Of a stretch of 16,315 nucleotides of DNA, positions 7,579 to 13,634 are shown one piece after another. The notes under the pieces were generated by a model that had not been told where the DNA came from, did no database searches, and saw only the letters and a program-made list of their open reading frames with translations. The DNA is from an uncultured Chloroflexota bacterium (GTDB lineage: Bacteria > Chloroflexota > Limnocylindria > Limnocylindrales > CSP1-4): NCBI GenBank assembly GCA_903924005.1, contig CAIXZV010000434.1:1-16315 (forward strand). The letters run 5' to 3'. Both the position numbers and the translations under genes were made by a program. The first letter of the stretch is position 1. Each line of letters starts with the position of its first letter.

Positions 7579-8343
7579 TCATGCGCTCGCCGCCAGGAGG
7601 TCGTCAACCACTTCGTCAAACGTGTGCACGCCGGGCGTGCGGCGCTGGGCCGTGAGCCAGCGGGCCGCGGCGAGGGCGCCGTCCGCGTACGCGGTGCGGT
7701 CGCGGGCGGCGATCCGGAGCTCGATGGACTCGCCCTGCCCGTCAAAGGTCACGAGGTGGGATCCGGGGTTGGAGCCGGCCCGGATGCCGAAGACCTCAAG
7801 GGCGGGGCGGGCGTCGGCGGTGTCCGCCCCGTCCGGGCCGTCGGGGGCGGCGTCCGGGCCGGCCCAGCGGGGGTCCGCGGCCACAATGCGGCGGGCGATG
7901 GCGCGGGCGGTGCCGGACGGGCGATCGGCCTTGCCCCGGCGGTGCCACTCCACAACGGACGGCTCAAAGGCGCCGGCTCGGGCGTACCAGCCGGCGGCCG
8001 TCTCCACCAGGCGCAGGAACAGCGCCGCGCCAAGCGAGAGGTTGGTGGCCACGACGGCCGCGGCGTCGTGCTCCTGCAGCATCGCGCTGATGCGGGCGGT
8101 GTCTGCATCCCAGCCGGTGGCCGCCAGGATGAAGCTTCGGTTGCCGCCGGTTAGCGCGTGCGCAACGTTGTCAGCCACGGCGCCGCCAAGCGAGGTCTCC
8201 ACCACGACGTCGGCCAGCGGGGCCGCGGCCCGCGCCTCACCCGCAGCCGGGCGGCCAACAAGCGTGCAGGTCCAGCCCGCGGCGGTGGCGGCCGAGGCAA
8301 TGGCCCCGCCCAGCCTACCCGGTCCGTAGAGGAGGAGATGCAT
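7579..8343 (-). CDS. dapB: 4-hydroxy-tetrahydrodipicolinate reductase (divergent)
   Basis: This 254-residue protein is predicted to use NAD(P)H to reduce the DapA product to tetrahydrodipicolinate. The N-terminal Rossmann motif is GPGRLGGAI (7-15), followed by a degenerate version of the GTTG loop (AATGW, 74-78) and NLSLGAALF (101-109). The substrate-binding signature is EWHRRGKADRPSGTA (132-146). Catalytic-type His 134 and Lys 138 are kept and SGTA is intact, but the second His of the usual HH pair is Arg 135. GIRAG (187-191) and GSH (195-197) match the C-terminal family motif. The start is the ATG at 8343, where the Rossmann strand begins; an open extension to 8409 would run through the terminator leader. 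AGGA lies 10 bases upstream. It is the first structural gene of the lysine operon and sits behind the candidate attenuator. Confidence 0.9.
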   Translation of the reverse strand: MHLLLYGPGRLGGAIASAATAAGWTCTLVGRPAAGEARAAAPLADVVVETSLGGAVADNVAHALTGGNRSFILAATGWDADTARISAMLQEHDAAAVVATNLSLGAALFLRLVETAAGWYARAGAFEPSVVEWHRRGKADRPSGTARAIARRIVAADPRWAGPDAAPDGPDGADTADARPALEVFGIRAGSNPGSHLVTFDGQGESIELRIAARDRTAYADGALAAARWLTAQRRTPGVHTFDEVVDDLLAASA

Positions 8344-8400
8344 TCCCGAACTGTCCTTCCTGCCGATTCCTAGCGTTTCGCCGCCGGTCAGGAGGTCCGA

Positions 8401-8439
8401 GAAACACAAAAGCCGCGGTCACCACTTGGTGTCCGCGGC
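8401..8439 (-). terminator. Intrinsic terminator in the dapB leader (candidate attenuator)
   Basis: On the minus strand a hairpin occupies 8439 to 8412: seven G/C pairs (GCCGCGG with CCGCGGC), one A-A mismatch, four more pairs and an AAGT loop. It is followed directly by TTTTGTGTTTC. The T-run lies only on the minus-strand side, so termination is directed toward dapB. It ends about 57 bases before the dapB ATG. There is no minus-strand gene within this window immediately upstream that it would end, apart from the short leader ORF. That position suggests conditional termination of the lysine operon. Confidence 0.75.
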
Positions 8440-8447
8440 CCCTCGAC

Positions 8448-8513
8448 GCCTCCAGTCCCGGAGGCTCGTGTCCCGTCGCTTGCGCGCGCGTCAGAGCCCC
8501 AGGGCCCGAGCCT
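8448..8513 (-). promoter_or_regulatory. Mutually exclusive RNA stems upstream of the dapB terminator
   Basis: Segment A (8513-8507, AGGCTCG) can pair perfectly over seven bases with segment B (8468-8462, CGAGCCT). Segment B overlaps the 5' arm (8465-8460, GCCTCC) of a second perfect hairpin whose 3' arm is 8453-8448 (GGAGGC), so only one of the two can form at a time. Segment A begins inside the Lys 19 codon of the leader ORF, where a ribosome could mask it. How either stem would disrupt the terminator at 8412-8439 is not obvious. A weak alternative pairing of leader bases GGCCCT with GGGGCC at the terminator foot is possible. Confidence 0.5.
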
Positions 8514-8568
8514 TCTGGCTGGGCCGCAAGACTTTCGCTTTCGCGTTGGCGGCGTGGTGGTGCGTCAT
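8491..8568 (-). CDS. Candidate 25-residue leader peptide of the lysine operon
   Basis: An ATG at 8568 opens a 25-codon ORF ending in TGA at 8491-8493, upstream of the dapB terminator. The peptide starts MTHHHAANAKAKV and has Lys at 10, 12 and 19 (AAA, AAA, AAG) and His at 3-5. No Shine-Dalgarno is seen. The predicted transcript start from the promoter at 8578-8606 would lie only two or three bases before the ATG, so translation would be nearly leaderless. The last third of the ORF contains one arm of an alternative RNA stem. This layout is typical of amino-acid attenuation, but Lys codons are not in tandem and such a short ORF could arise by chance. Confidence 0.45.
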   Translation of the reverse strand: MTHHHAANAKAKVLRPSQKARALGL

Positions 8569-8577
8569 CAGGCTGTG

Positions 8578-8606
8578 AGTATGCCGTCTACCACTGGTCT
8601 ATGCAA
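8578..8606 (-). promoter_or_regulatory. Candidate promoter of the dapB operon
   Basis: On the minus strand TTGCAT (8606-8601) and CATACT (8583-8578) are separated by exactly 17 bases and resemble housekeeping -35 and -10 elements. They lie in a locally AT-richer patch of an otherwise GC-rich sequence. Transcription would begin near 8571, giving a leader of roughly 130 bases to the end of the terminator hairpin. Promoter consensus in this organism is unknown. Confidence 0.5.
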
Positions 8607-8634
8607 CGATTGCATCGTGAATATGTTCTATGCA
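8598..8634. promoter_or_regulatory. Palindrome and direct repeat in the dapB/ogt divergent promoter (possible operator)
   Basis: ATGCAACGATTGCAT at 8601-8615 is a perfect 6-base inverted repeat around a 3-base spacer, and its left half is the -35 hexamer of the predicted dapB promoter. The octamer TCTATGCA occurs at 8598-8605 and again at 8627-8634, 29 bases apart. TCGTGA/TCACGA at 8615-8640 forms a further inverted repeat. The cluster straddles the start of the alkyltransferase gene. A regulator binding here could affect both directions. Confidence 0.45.
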
Positions 8635-9186
8635 TCACGAGTTGTCGTGGTTCGCCATGTGGCCACCGAGCTGGGCCATGTACACCTTGCCGCGTCGCGT
8701 GACGGGATTGCCGCCGTGGAGCTGCTTGGCAGCGCCGAGGGTCTGGAGACCGGGCTGGCAAGACGCGGGTATGCGGTGGCGGACGCGGCCGATGAACCCG
8801 AGGCGGGGGCGCTCGCCGCGCGGGCAGCCGATGCCGTGGCCGAGATCCTTGCGGGTGACGCGCCCAACCTGTCGATGCTGCCCCTGGCCATTGACGACCG
8901 GCCCGCGTGGGACCAGTTGGTGCTGGGCGCCGTGCGGGCGATCCCGCGCGGGTCAACCGCCAGCTACGGCGAGATCGCCGCGCGGATCGGCCGCAAGGGC
9001 GCGGCGCGAGCCGTGGGCGGCGCCGTTGGGCGCAACCCGGTGAGCCTGCTGATCCCCTGCCACCGCGTGATCGCCGGCGACGGGTCGCTGGGCGGGTATG
9101 GCGCAGCCGCCTGGGGCGGCATCGAGGCTGCGCTGGACCTCAAGGCGGCACTGCTGGCCCTCGAGGGCGTGACGGCCAGGCGCTGA
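8623..9186 (+). CDS. ogt: Methylated-DNA--[protein]-cysteine S-methyltransferase (Ogt/MGMT family)
   Basis: This 187-residue suicide repair protein moves an alkyl group from O6-alkylguanine in DNA to its own Cys. The N-terminal domain (1-90) is poorly conserved, as in the family. The C-terminal domain holds AIPRGSTASYGEIA (106-119), the recognition helix with RAVGGAVGRNP (129-139) and the active site IPCHRV with Cys 146, followed by a GGYG segment. The start is uncertain: ATG 8623 is preferred because the first beta-strand begins soon after it, but in-frame ATG 8581 and an open frame from 8554 exist, and none has a clear Shine-Dalgarno. ATG 8623 would begin inside the operator-like repeats. 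An atypical alkyltransferase-like protein is excluded because the Cys is present. Confidence 0.93.
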   Translation: MFYASRVVVVRHVATELGHVHLAASRDGIAAVELLGSAEGLETGLARRGYAVADAADEPEAGALAARAADAVAEILAGDAPNLSMLPLAIDDRPAWDQLVLGAVRAIPRGSTASYGEIAARIGRKGAARAVGGAVGRNPVSLLIPCHRVIAGDGSLGGYGAAAWGGIEAALDLKAALLALEGVTARR

Positions 9187-9475
9187 GTCATGCCAGACTC
9201 AAGCGGGCGAGGTGCGCGCAAGGCTCGAGCCCCGAAGGTCGACTTCCGGCCGTGAGCGCTGCACGTGGCGACCCATTCCGAGTCACACGTGCATCACGGT
9301 GCCAAGGCGCACGGCGACGGGCCGCGGACTGCCGCAACGACACCATCCGACGGCCCCGTTACACTGCCGGAGTCCTCGCGCCCGGATGCGACCCAACCAG
9401 TCGCGCCGGCAGGAGCGCGAGGCGCGGAGGGTTGGGGATGTCCAGCTTCTGGTCGCCTGCCACGAGTCGCCGCGC
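9187..9475. other. Intergenic region between ogt and the MFS gene
   Basis: These 289 bases hold no supported gene. A stem-loop (CCGAAG paired with CTTCCGG through one bulge, about 9225-9255) follows ogt but lacks a T-run, so it is at best a weak terminator. The open frame of the downstream MFS gene extends back through this stretch to 9212, but the translation there is Arg-rich and does not resemble a transporter N-terminus. Confidence 0.5.
9337..9365 (+). promoter_or_regulatory. Weak candidate promoter for the MFS gene
   Basis: ACGACA (9337-9342) and TACACT (9360-9365) are separated by 17 bases, matching four of six positions of each sigma-70-type element. It would give a leader of about 100 bases before the ATG at 9476. 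No other good pair is seen in the spacer. Confidence 0.3.
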
Positions 9476-11323
9476 ATGAGCGGCACGCCAGCCGCCCCCG
9501 CCGCCCCCATCCGCATCTCCCCGTTCGCGGTCTTCCGCAAGCGCGACTTCACGCTCCTCTGGACAGCGCAGCTGGTGTCCACCGCGGGCTCCGCGCTGAC
9601 CGACCTCGCCGCGGCCATCTACGTCTACAGCGTGACCGGCTCCGCGTTCCTCGTGGGCATGACGCTGATGGCCACGGCCGTCCCGAGCCTCATCATCGGC
9701 CTGCTGGCGGGCGTCTTCGTGGACCGCTACGACCGGCGCATGGTGATGCTCGTGAGCAACCTGCTCCAGGGCGTCGTCGTGGCGGCTATCCCCTTCCTGC
9801 TGGGGCTCAACGCCTACCTCCTGTTTGTCGCCATCCTGCTCAACGCAGGTGTCAAGCAGTTCTTCGACCCTGCCTACGAGAGCATCATCCCCGAGATTGC
9901 CAGTGACGAGGAGCTTGAGGCCGCCAACGCGATGCTCTCCATCGCATCGTTTGGCTCCACCGCCATCGGCTTTGCTGGCGCGGGGCTCCTTGCGGCCATC
10001 GACATCCGCTGGGCCTTCTGGATCGATGCGCTGACCTTCCTCTTCTCCGCCGGCTGCGTGCTGGCGCTCAAGTTGAACGCCCGTGTCGAGACGGCAGAAC
10101 CAACCACGGTGGGCGTGGTCATCGACAACCTCAAGACCGGCTTGGCGACCATCGCGCGGTCCAAGGAGCTGCGGTCGCTGTTCCTTATCGGCGCACCGGT
10201 GTCGCTGGCGTTTGGCCTGTGGAACGTGCTGCTCCTGCCGATGGCCGTCCGCGTCCTGGGCGCCAGCGATGCGGAGTACGGGCTCCAGGAGGGCCTGACC
10301 TCCATTGGATTCGTGGTGGGCTCGCTGTTCATGGCGCGCTACTCGGACCGCATCCAGACCGGGCTGTGGATCTTCATCGGCTGTGCCGGCATGGGCATCG
10401 CGGGCGTCCTCTACGGGCTGTCGCCGACGATCTGGATTGGCATCCTCTGGGTGATGGTGAGCGGCTTCTTCAACTCGCCCACCTCGGTTGCACGCCAGAC
10501 GCTGCTCCAGCGGAACACACCACGCGAGCTCCGCGGCCGCGTGTTCTCCTCGATGTTTGTCATGCGCAACGTGGTGTTCCTGATTGGCATGGCGGGCGCC
10601 GGTCTTGCGGACGTCTTCCCCGTGCGGGACCTGATCATCATCGCGTCGCTCGTGGTGCTGGCCGTGGGCGTGGTAGCCCTGTTCGCCCCGGGCATCGGCC
10701 GACCTGCCGCCGAGTGGCGCCACGCGCTCGCGACGATGCGCGCCACACCAACTGGCGTGGCGTCCGACCTTTCGAGCCGTCACGCCACCATGGCCGACTT
10801 CGATGTCCTCATCGGCCGCCTAGCCACGTTCTCGCTGCTCACCGCCGGTCAGCGCACGGCGTTCATCAAGGACGCCCGCGTGCAGGAAGTCCCCGCAGGC
10901 ACGCGCGTGATCACCCACGGCGACAGCTCGGTGGCCGCGTACTTCATCCTCGACGGCGCCTGTGCGGTTGGCGTGCCCACGCCGGACGGCTACAAGGGGC
11001 TGAACACGCTGCGCACGGGCGACTTCTTTGGCGAGATCGCGGCGCTGACGGGCAGCGCGCGGACGGCCGACGTTGTCATGACGGAGCCGTCGACGCTGCT
11101 GGAGGTGCCGGCCGAGGCCCTGCGGGCAACGATGATCGTGCCGGAGGTCAGCGAGCTGGTGATGTCCGCGATGACCGAGCGGCTGATGCGGCTGCGCATG
11201 CCCGACATGCCACGGCTTGCGGCGCGCGACCAGTCAGCGCTGCGCGAGTTGCGGACGAAGCGGCCGCGGGCGAAGGCTGCGGCAGCGGAGGCGACGACGG
11301 CGGGGGCGACGCCCGCGCCCTGA
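9476..11323 (+). CDS. MFS transporter with C-terminal cyclic-nucleotide-binding-like domain
   Basis: The 615-residue protein has an N-terminal major facilitator part (about 17-405) with a dozen hydrophobic segments. It opens with FAVFRKRDFTLLW and carries the loop 2-3 signature VDRYDRR (82-88), as in the MFS_3/EntS-like group of drug or siderophore exporters. LRGRVFSSMF (352-361) is the typical second-half motif. Residues 442-575 form a cNMP-binding-like domain: a beta-roll with GDSSVAAYFILDG, then the phosphate-binding cassette GDFFGEIAALTGSARTADV (515-533) with the FGE Glu and Arg 529. The tail is basic and Ala-rich. The inferred role is an exporter gated by a nucleotide or by the domain as a scaffold. 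The start at 9476 gives a normal MFS N-terminus but lacks a clear Shine-Dalgarno. It ends 7 bases from the convergent gene. Confidence 0.92.
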   Translation: MSGTPAAPAAPIRISPFAVFRKRDFTLLWTAQLVSTAGSALTDLAAAIYVYSVTGSAFLVGMTLMATAVPSLIIGLLAGVFVDRYDRRMVMLVSNLLQGVVVAAIPFLLGLNAYLLFVAILLNAGVKQFFDPAYESIIPEIASDEELEAANAMLSIASFGSTAIGFAGAGLLAAIDIRWAFWIDALTFLFSAGCVLALKLNARVETAEPTTVGVVIDNLKTGLATIARSKELRSLFLIGAPVSLAFGLWNVLLLPMAVRVLGASDAEYGLQEGLTSIGFVVGSLFMARYSDRIQTGLWIFIGCAGMGIAGVLYGLSPTIWIGILWVMVSGFFNSPTSVARQTLLQRNTPRELRGRVFSSMFVMRNVVFLIGMAGAGLADVFPVRDLIIIASLVVLAVGVVALFAPGIGRPAAEWRHALATMRATPTGVASDLSSRHATMADFDVLIGRLATFSLLTAGQRTAFIKDARVQEVPAGTRVITHGDSSVAAYFILDGACAVGVPTPDGYKGLNTLRTGDFFGEIAALTGSARTADVVMTEPSTLLEVPAEALRATMIVPEVSELVMSAMTERLMRLRMPDMPRLAARDQSALRELRTKRPRAKAAAAEATTAGATPAP

Positions 11324-11330
11324 GGCGGGG

Positions 11331-11945
11331 TCAGCCGCGAGGCACCGGCCGCATCGGGTACACGCCAATGACGATGGGCGTCACCGGATCCAGCGAGAGC
11401 TCGTAGCCAACGTCTCCGCTGATCAGCAGTTCGCCAAGCATGCGGCCTTCAGCGTCCGGCATGCCCACGAAGATGGTTGTGCGCGCCAGGCGAACCGGCG
11501 TGACGTCGTCGTCCACGCCGGGAATGCCGAAGCGGCGGCGCAGTTCGTGCATGGGGATCCAGGGACGGCTCTTGATGAACCGGCGGAGCTGGGCCGTGGT
11601 GCACGTTGTGCGATTTGGGTCCAGCGCGAGATCCGCCGGAGGCGGGGCAGGCTCGCTGACCGCGACCGGCGACGCAGGCGCCTGCATGGCCGCGACGATG
11701 GGCGGGCGCACATCCCGGACAACCGGGGCGGGCGCGACAGGCGCGACAGGCGCGGCAGGCGTAGCGGGTGTGGCGGGCGCCACGGCGCCTGCGGCAGCGA
11801 TGGCCTGAGCGCGCGCCGCCACGGACTCCGCGTACTGCGCGGCAGTCTCCACCAGACCGGGCACAAACGTGGCGGGCTGGGCGGCGGCGTTTGCATTCCC
11901 CCGGCCGTGCCGGCTGCGCCGACTCACCGGGTGTGACGCGAGCAA
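11331..11945 (-). CDS. Unrecognised protein with Ala/Pro-rich linker and conserved-looking C-terminal domain
   Basis: I do not recognise this 204-residue protein. Residues 1-22 are basic, 30-53 form a possible helix (VETAAQYAESVAARAQAIAA), and 54-108 are a low-complexity Ala/Pro/Val linker. Residues 112-204 look folded: TTAQLRRFIKSRPWIPMHELRRRFGI resembles a helix-turn-helix-sized segment, followed by beta-strand-rich sequence (ARTTIFVGMP, IVIGVYPM). There is no signal peptide or membrane segment. The start is uncertain. TTG at 11945 opens the frame, and GTG at 11927 overlaps the stop of a 15-codon upstream ORF as GTGA. A -10-like TATCAT lies at 12023-12018. A role tied to the neighbouring peptidase or transporter cannot be inferred. 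Confidence 0.7.
   Translation of the reverse strand: MLASHPVSRRSRHGRGNANAAAQPATFVPGLVETAAQYAESVAARAQAIAAAGAVAPATPATPAAPVAPVAPAPVVRDVRPPIVAAMQAPASPVAVSEPAPPPADLALDPNRTTCTTAQLRRFIKSRPWIPMHELRRRFGIPGVDDDVTPVRLARTTIFVGMPDAEGRMLGELLISGDVGYELSLDPVTPIVIGVYPMRPVPRG
11731..11784. repeat. 9-base tandem repeat encoding the Ala/Pro linker
   Basis: Six 9-base units run without a break: GGCGCGACA twice, then GGCGCGGCA, GGCGTAGCG, GGTGTGGCG and GGCGCCACG. Each unit encodes three residues on the minus strand (ATP, AAP, VAP types), so copy-number change would keep the frame and alter linker length. The first two units are identical, which suggests recent slippage. Confidence 0.75.
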
Positions 11946-11971
11946 AGCGCCCGCGTGAAGGTGGTTGTCAT
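11924..11971 (-). CDS. Possible 15-codon upstream ORF before the unrecognised gene
   Basis: ATG at 11971 opens a 15-codon ORF (MTTTFTRALCSRHTR) whose TGA overlaps an in-frame GTG of the downstream gene at 11927. ATGAG-CCC-CTCAT, a 5-base inverted repeat at 11970-11982, covers its start. There is no clear Shine-Dalgarno. It could couple translation, or it could be chance. Confidence 0.2.
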   Translation of the reverse strand: MTTTFTRALCSRHTR

Positions 11972-12057
11972 GAGGGGCTCATTCAGGGTGGCGACGGCGC
12001 TCGGGGCCGATCGGCGGATGATACCGCCGGGGCTGGCGGGGTGCCTCGACGGGTTTC

Positions 12058-13224
12058 TCAGCCGGTCACGATGAGCAGATCGCGCCCCTGCTCGTTGAGC
12101 ACGACAGGGCCGTTGGCGCCGCAGACCACAATGTCCTCGATCCGGGCGCCAAACCGTCCCTCAAGGTAAATCCCGGGCTCCACGCTGAACGCCATCCCCT
12201 CATCCAGGGCCTCCGCGTTACCCGCCACGATGTACGGGTCCTCGTGCCCCTCAAGCCCGATGCCGTGGCCGGTGCGGTGGATGAAGTTCGGGCCAAAGCC
12301 TGCGGCTGCAATCCGGTCGCGCGCGACGGCATCAACCGCCTCCGCGCTGATGCCCGGGTGGACCGCGGCGGTGGCGGCGGCCTGTGCATCCTGAAGCACG
12401 GTGTACAGGCGCCGGTACTCCGGGTCAGGACCGCGGGACGGGTCACCGCCCGTCACCCAGACGGTGCGCGTGATGTCGGAGCCGTACCCGCCCAGGGTGC
12501 CGCCGATGTCGATGACGATGGGCTCGCCGGCGCCGATGACGCGGTCACTGCCCTCATGGTGGGGCGAGGCACTGTTTGGCCCGGACGCGACAATCCAGAA
12601 TTCGGCCTGGTCGTGGCCCTCGGCAACCAGCCGCTCGCGGACCTCGCGCGCCACGTCGTTCTCGGTGCGGCCAACCAGCCGGCCCGCGGCGATTGCGGCC
12701 ACCACACGATCAGCTGCGTGCGCGGCATCACGGAGCAGCGCCACCTCGTCGGCGTCCTTGCGCATGCGCAGCTCGCGCAGGACCGAAGACGAAAGCGAGA
12801 ACCGGACCGCCGGCAGCACACGCTGGAAGCCCAGCAGGAACGCGGCGCGCAGCCCGTCCGAGACGGCCGCGGCCCGGGCAGCGGGGCCCACAAGGCGCGC
12901 CACAAGCGTCATCGGGTCCTCGGTCTCCTCCCACGTGGCAATCACCGCCGCGCCGCCAGACACGGCCGGGCAGGAGCGGGCGGGGGTCACCTCAAGCCGG
13001 GGGCAGATCAGCGTGATGGGTGCGTTGCGGGCCGCGGGGATGACCAGCAGGGTGAGGCGCTCCAGGGGACGTGCCGGATACCCGGCGAGGTACTGCAGAT
13101 CTGCGCCCACGCCCACGAGCAGCGCGTCCAGCCCTGCCGCAGCCGTTGCCGTCCGCGCGCCAGCCAGCCGCTCCGCGTACCGCGAGGCGGGAATGAGGTC
13201 TCCACCGCGAACCACACCGCTCAT
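12058..13224 (-). CDS. M24-family metallopeptidase, Xaa-Pro aminopeptidase/prolidase type
   Basis: This 388-residue protein is predicted to cleave the bond next to proline in peptides using two metal ions. The N-terminal creatinase-like domain (1-150) includes LDALLVGVGADLQYLAGY. The C-terminal pita-bread domain (about 160-388) holds all five metal ligands: D239 (VIDIGG), D250 (SDITRT), H320 (HRTGHGIG), E349 (VEPGIY) and E363 (ARIED). A His-His pair at 222-223 fits the substrate site. There is no export signal. ATG 13224 is chosen over an open frame to 13308 because AGGAG sits a few bases upstream and the ATG overlaps the previous stop as ATGA. It is the last gene of the kor-led operon, so it may share its expression. 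Specific substrate is unknown. Confidence 0.93.
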   Translation of the reverse strand: MSGVVRGGDLIPASRYAERLAGARTATAAAGLDALLVGVGADLQYLAGYPARPLERLTLLVIPAARNAPITLICPRLEVTPARSCPAVSGGAAVIATWEETEDPMTLVARLVGPAARAAAVSDGLRAAFLLGFQRVLPAVRFSLSSSVLRELRMRKDADEVALLRDAAHAADRVVAAIAAGRLVGRTENDVAREVRERLVAEGHDQAEFWIVASGPNSASPHHEGSDRVIGAGEPIVIDIGGTLGGYGSDITRTVWVTGGDPSRGPDPEYRRLYTVLQDAQAAATAAVHPGISAEAVDAVARDRIAAAGFGPNFIHRTGHGIGLEGHEDPYIVAGNAEALDEGMAFSVEPGIYLEGRFGARIEDIVVCGANGPVVLNEQGRDLLIVTG

Positions 13225-13634
13225 TGCGTCTCCTCTCGGGCGCCAAGCCCGCTGATCCAGCGGCTCACCATCCGCTCCCCGTTGTCGGCTAGGGCTCGAT
13301 ACACCCACACGTAGGCTGCGCCCGCCTCAAGCGCCGCCCGCCGGGTCTCGGGCTCATCGTGCTGCCCCACAGCAACCGCGGGCACCCCCGCCTCGCGGGC
13401 AGCCCGCAGGCAGTCCGTCCCGTCGTAGGCGCGTGCCGTCAGGTCTACCACGCAGGCGTCTAGTGTCGGAAGCACGCTGGCCAACGCAGCGCTTGAGCGC
13501 ATCCGCACAGGGGTGGCGCCGCCGCGGGCGACAAAGCCCGCAAGACGCGTCGCCCAGATCAGGTCATCGGCGAGGACACCGATGCGGAGTCCCTCAGCGC
13601 CGATCGGCGCTGCCGGGCTTTGGCCCTCGGTCAC
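13221..13634 (-). CDS. Degenerate response-regulator-receiver-like protein
   Basis: This 137-residue protein has the alternating strand/helix pattern of a CheY-like domain. Strand 1 is LRIGVLADDL with an acidic pair (D23, D24), strand 3 is ACVVDLT with Asp 64 at the phospho-acceptor place, strand 4 is VPAVAVGQH, and strand 5 is AYVWVYRA. The Lys-Pro of true receivers at the end of strand 5 is missing and no output domain is attached, so phosphorylation is doubtful. The GTG start at 13634 overlaps the CBS gene stop as GTGA, and its stop overlaps the peptidase ATG. It is therefore translationally linked to both. The assignment is a fold inference from pattern; a related Rossmann-like fold is possible. 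Confidence 0.75.
   Translation of the reverse strand: MTEGQSPAAPIGAEGLRIGVLADDLIWATRLAGFVARGGATPVRMRSSAALASVLPTLDACVVDLTARAYDGTDCLRAAREAGVPAVAVGQHDEPETRRAALEAGAAYVWVYRALADNGERMVSRWISGLGAREETQ

Noticed and set aside
8344..8409. 22-residue N-terminal extension of DapB
   Set aside because: It would start inside the terminator T-run and precedes the Rossmann strand that begins right at the ATG 8343.
8412..8427. T-box-like string (AGTGGTGACCGCG) in the dapB leader
   Set aside because: It has one extra base relative to the T-box consensus, lies in the 3' arm of the terminator rather than the 5' arm, and the leader is too short for a full Stem I. It follows from the palindromic terminator.
8344..8570. 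Lysine riboswitch upstream of dapB
   Set aside because: No conserved lysine-riboswitch core or five-helix layout could be recognised, and the leader before the terminator is only about 130 bases.
9225..9255. Terminator after ogt
   Set aside because: A bulged stem is possible but no T-run follows, so it was not listed as a terminator.
9212..9475. N-terminal extension of the MFS protein
   Set aside because: The translation is Arg-rich and unlike a transporter; ATG 9476 gives the normal short cytoplasmic N-terminus.
12244..13314. 356-codon plus-strand open frame opposite the M24 peptidase
   Set aside because: Antisense shadow with low-complexity composition; the minus strand carries all five metal ligands.
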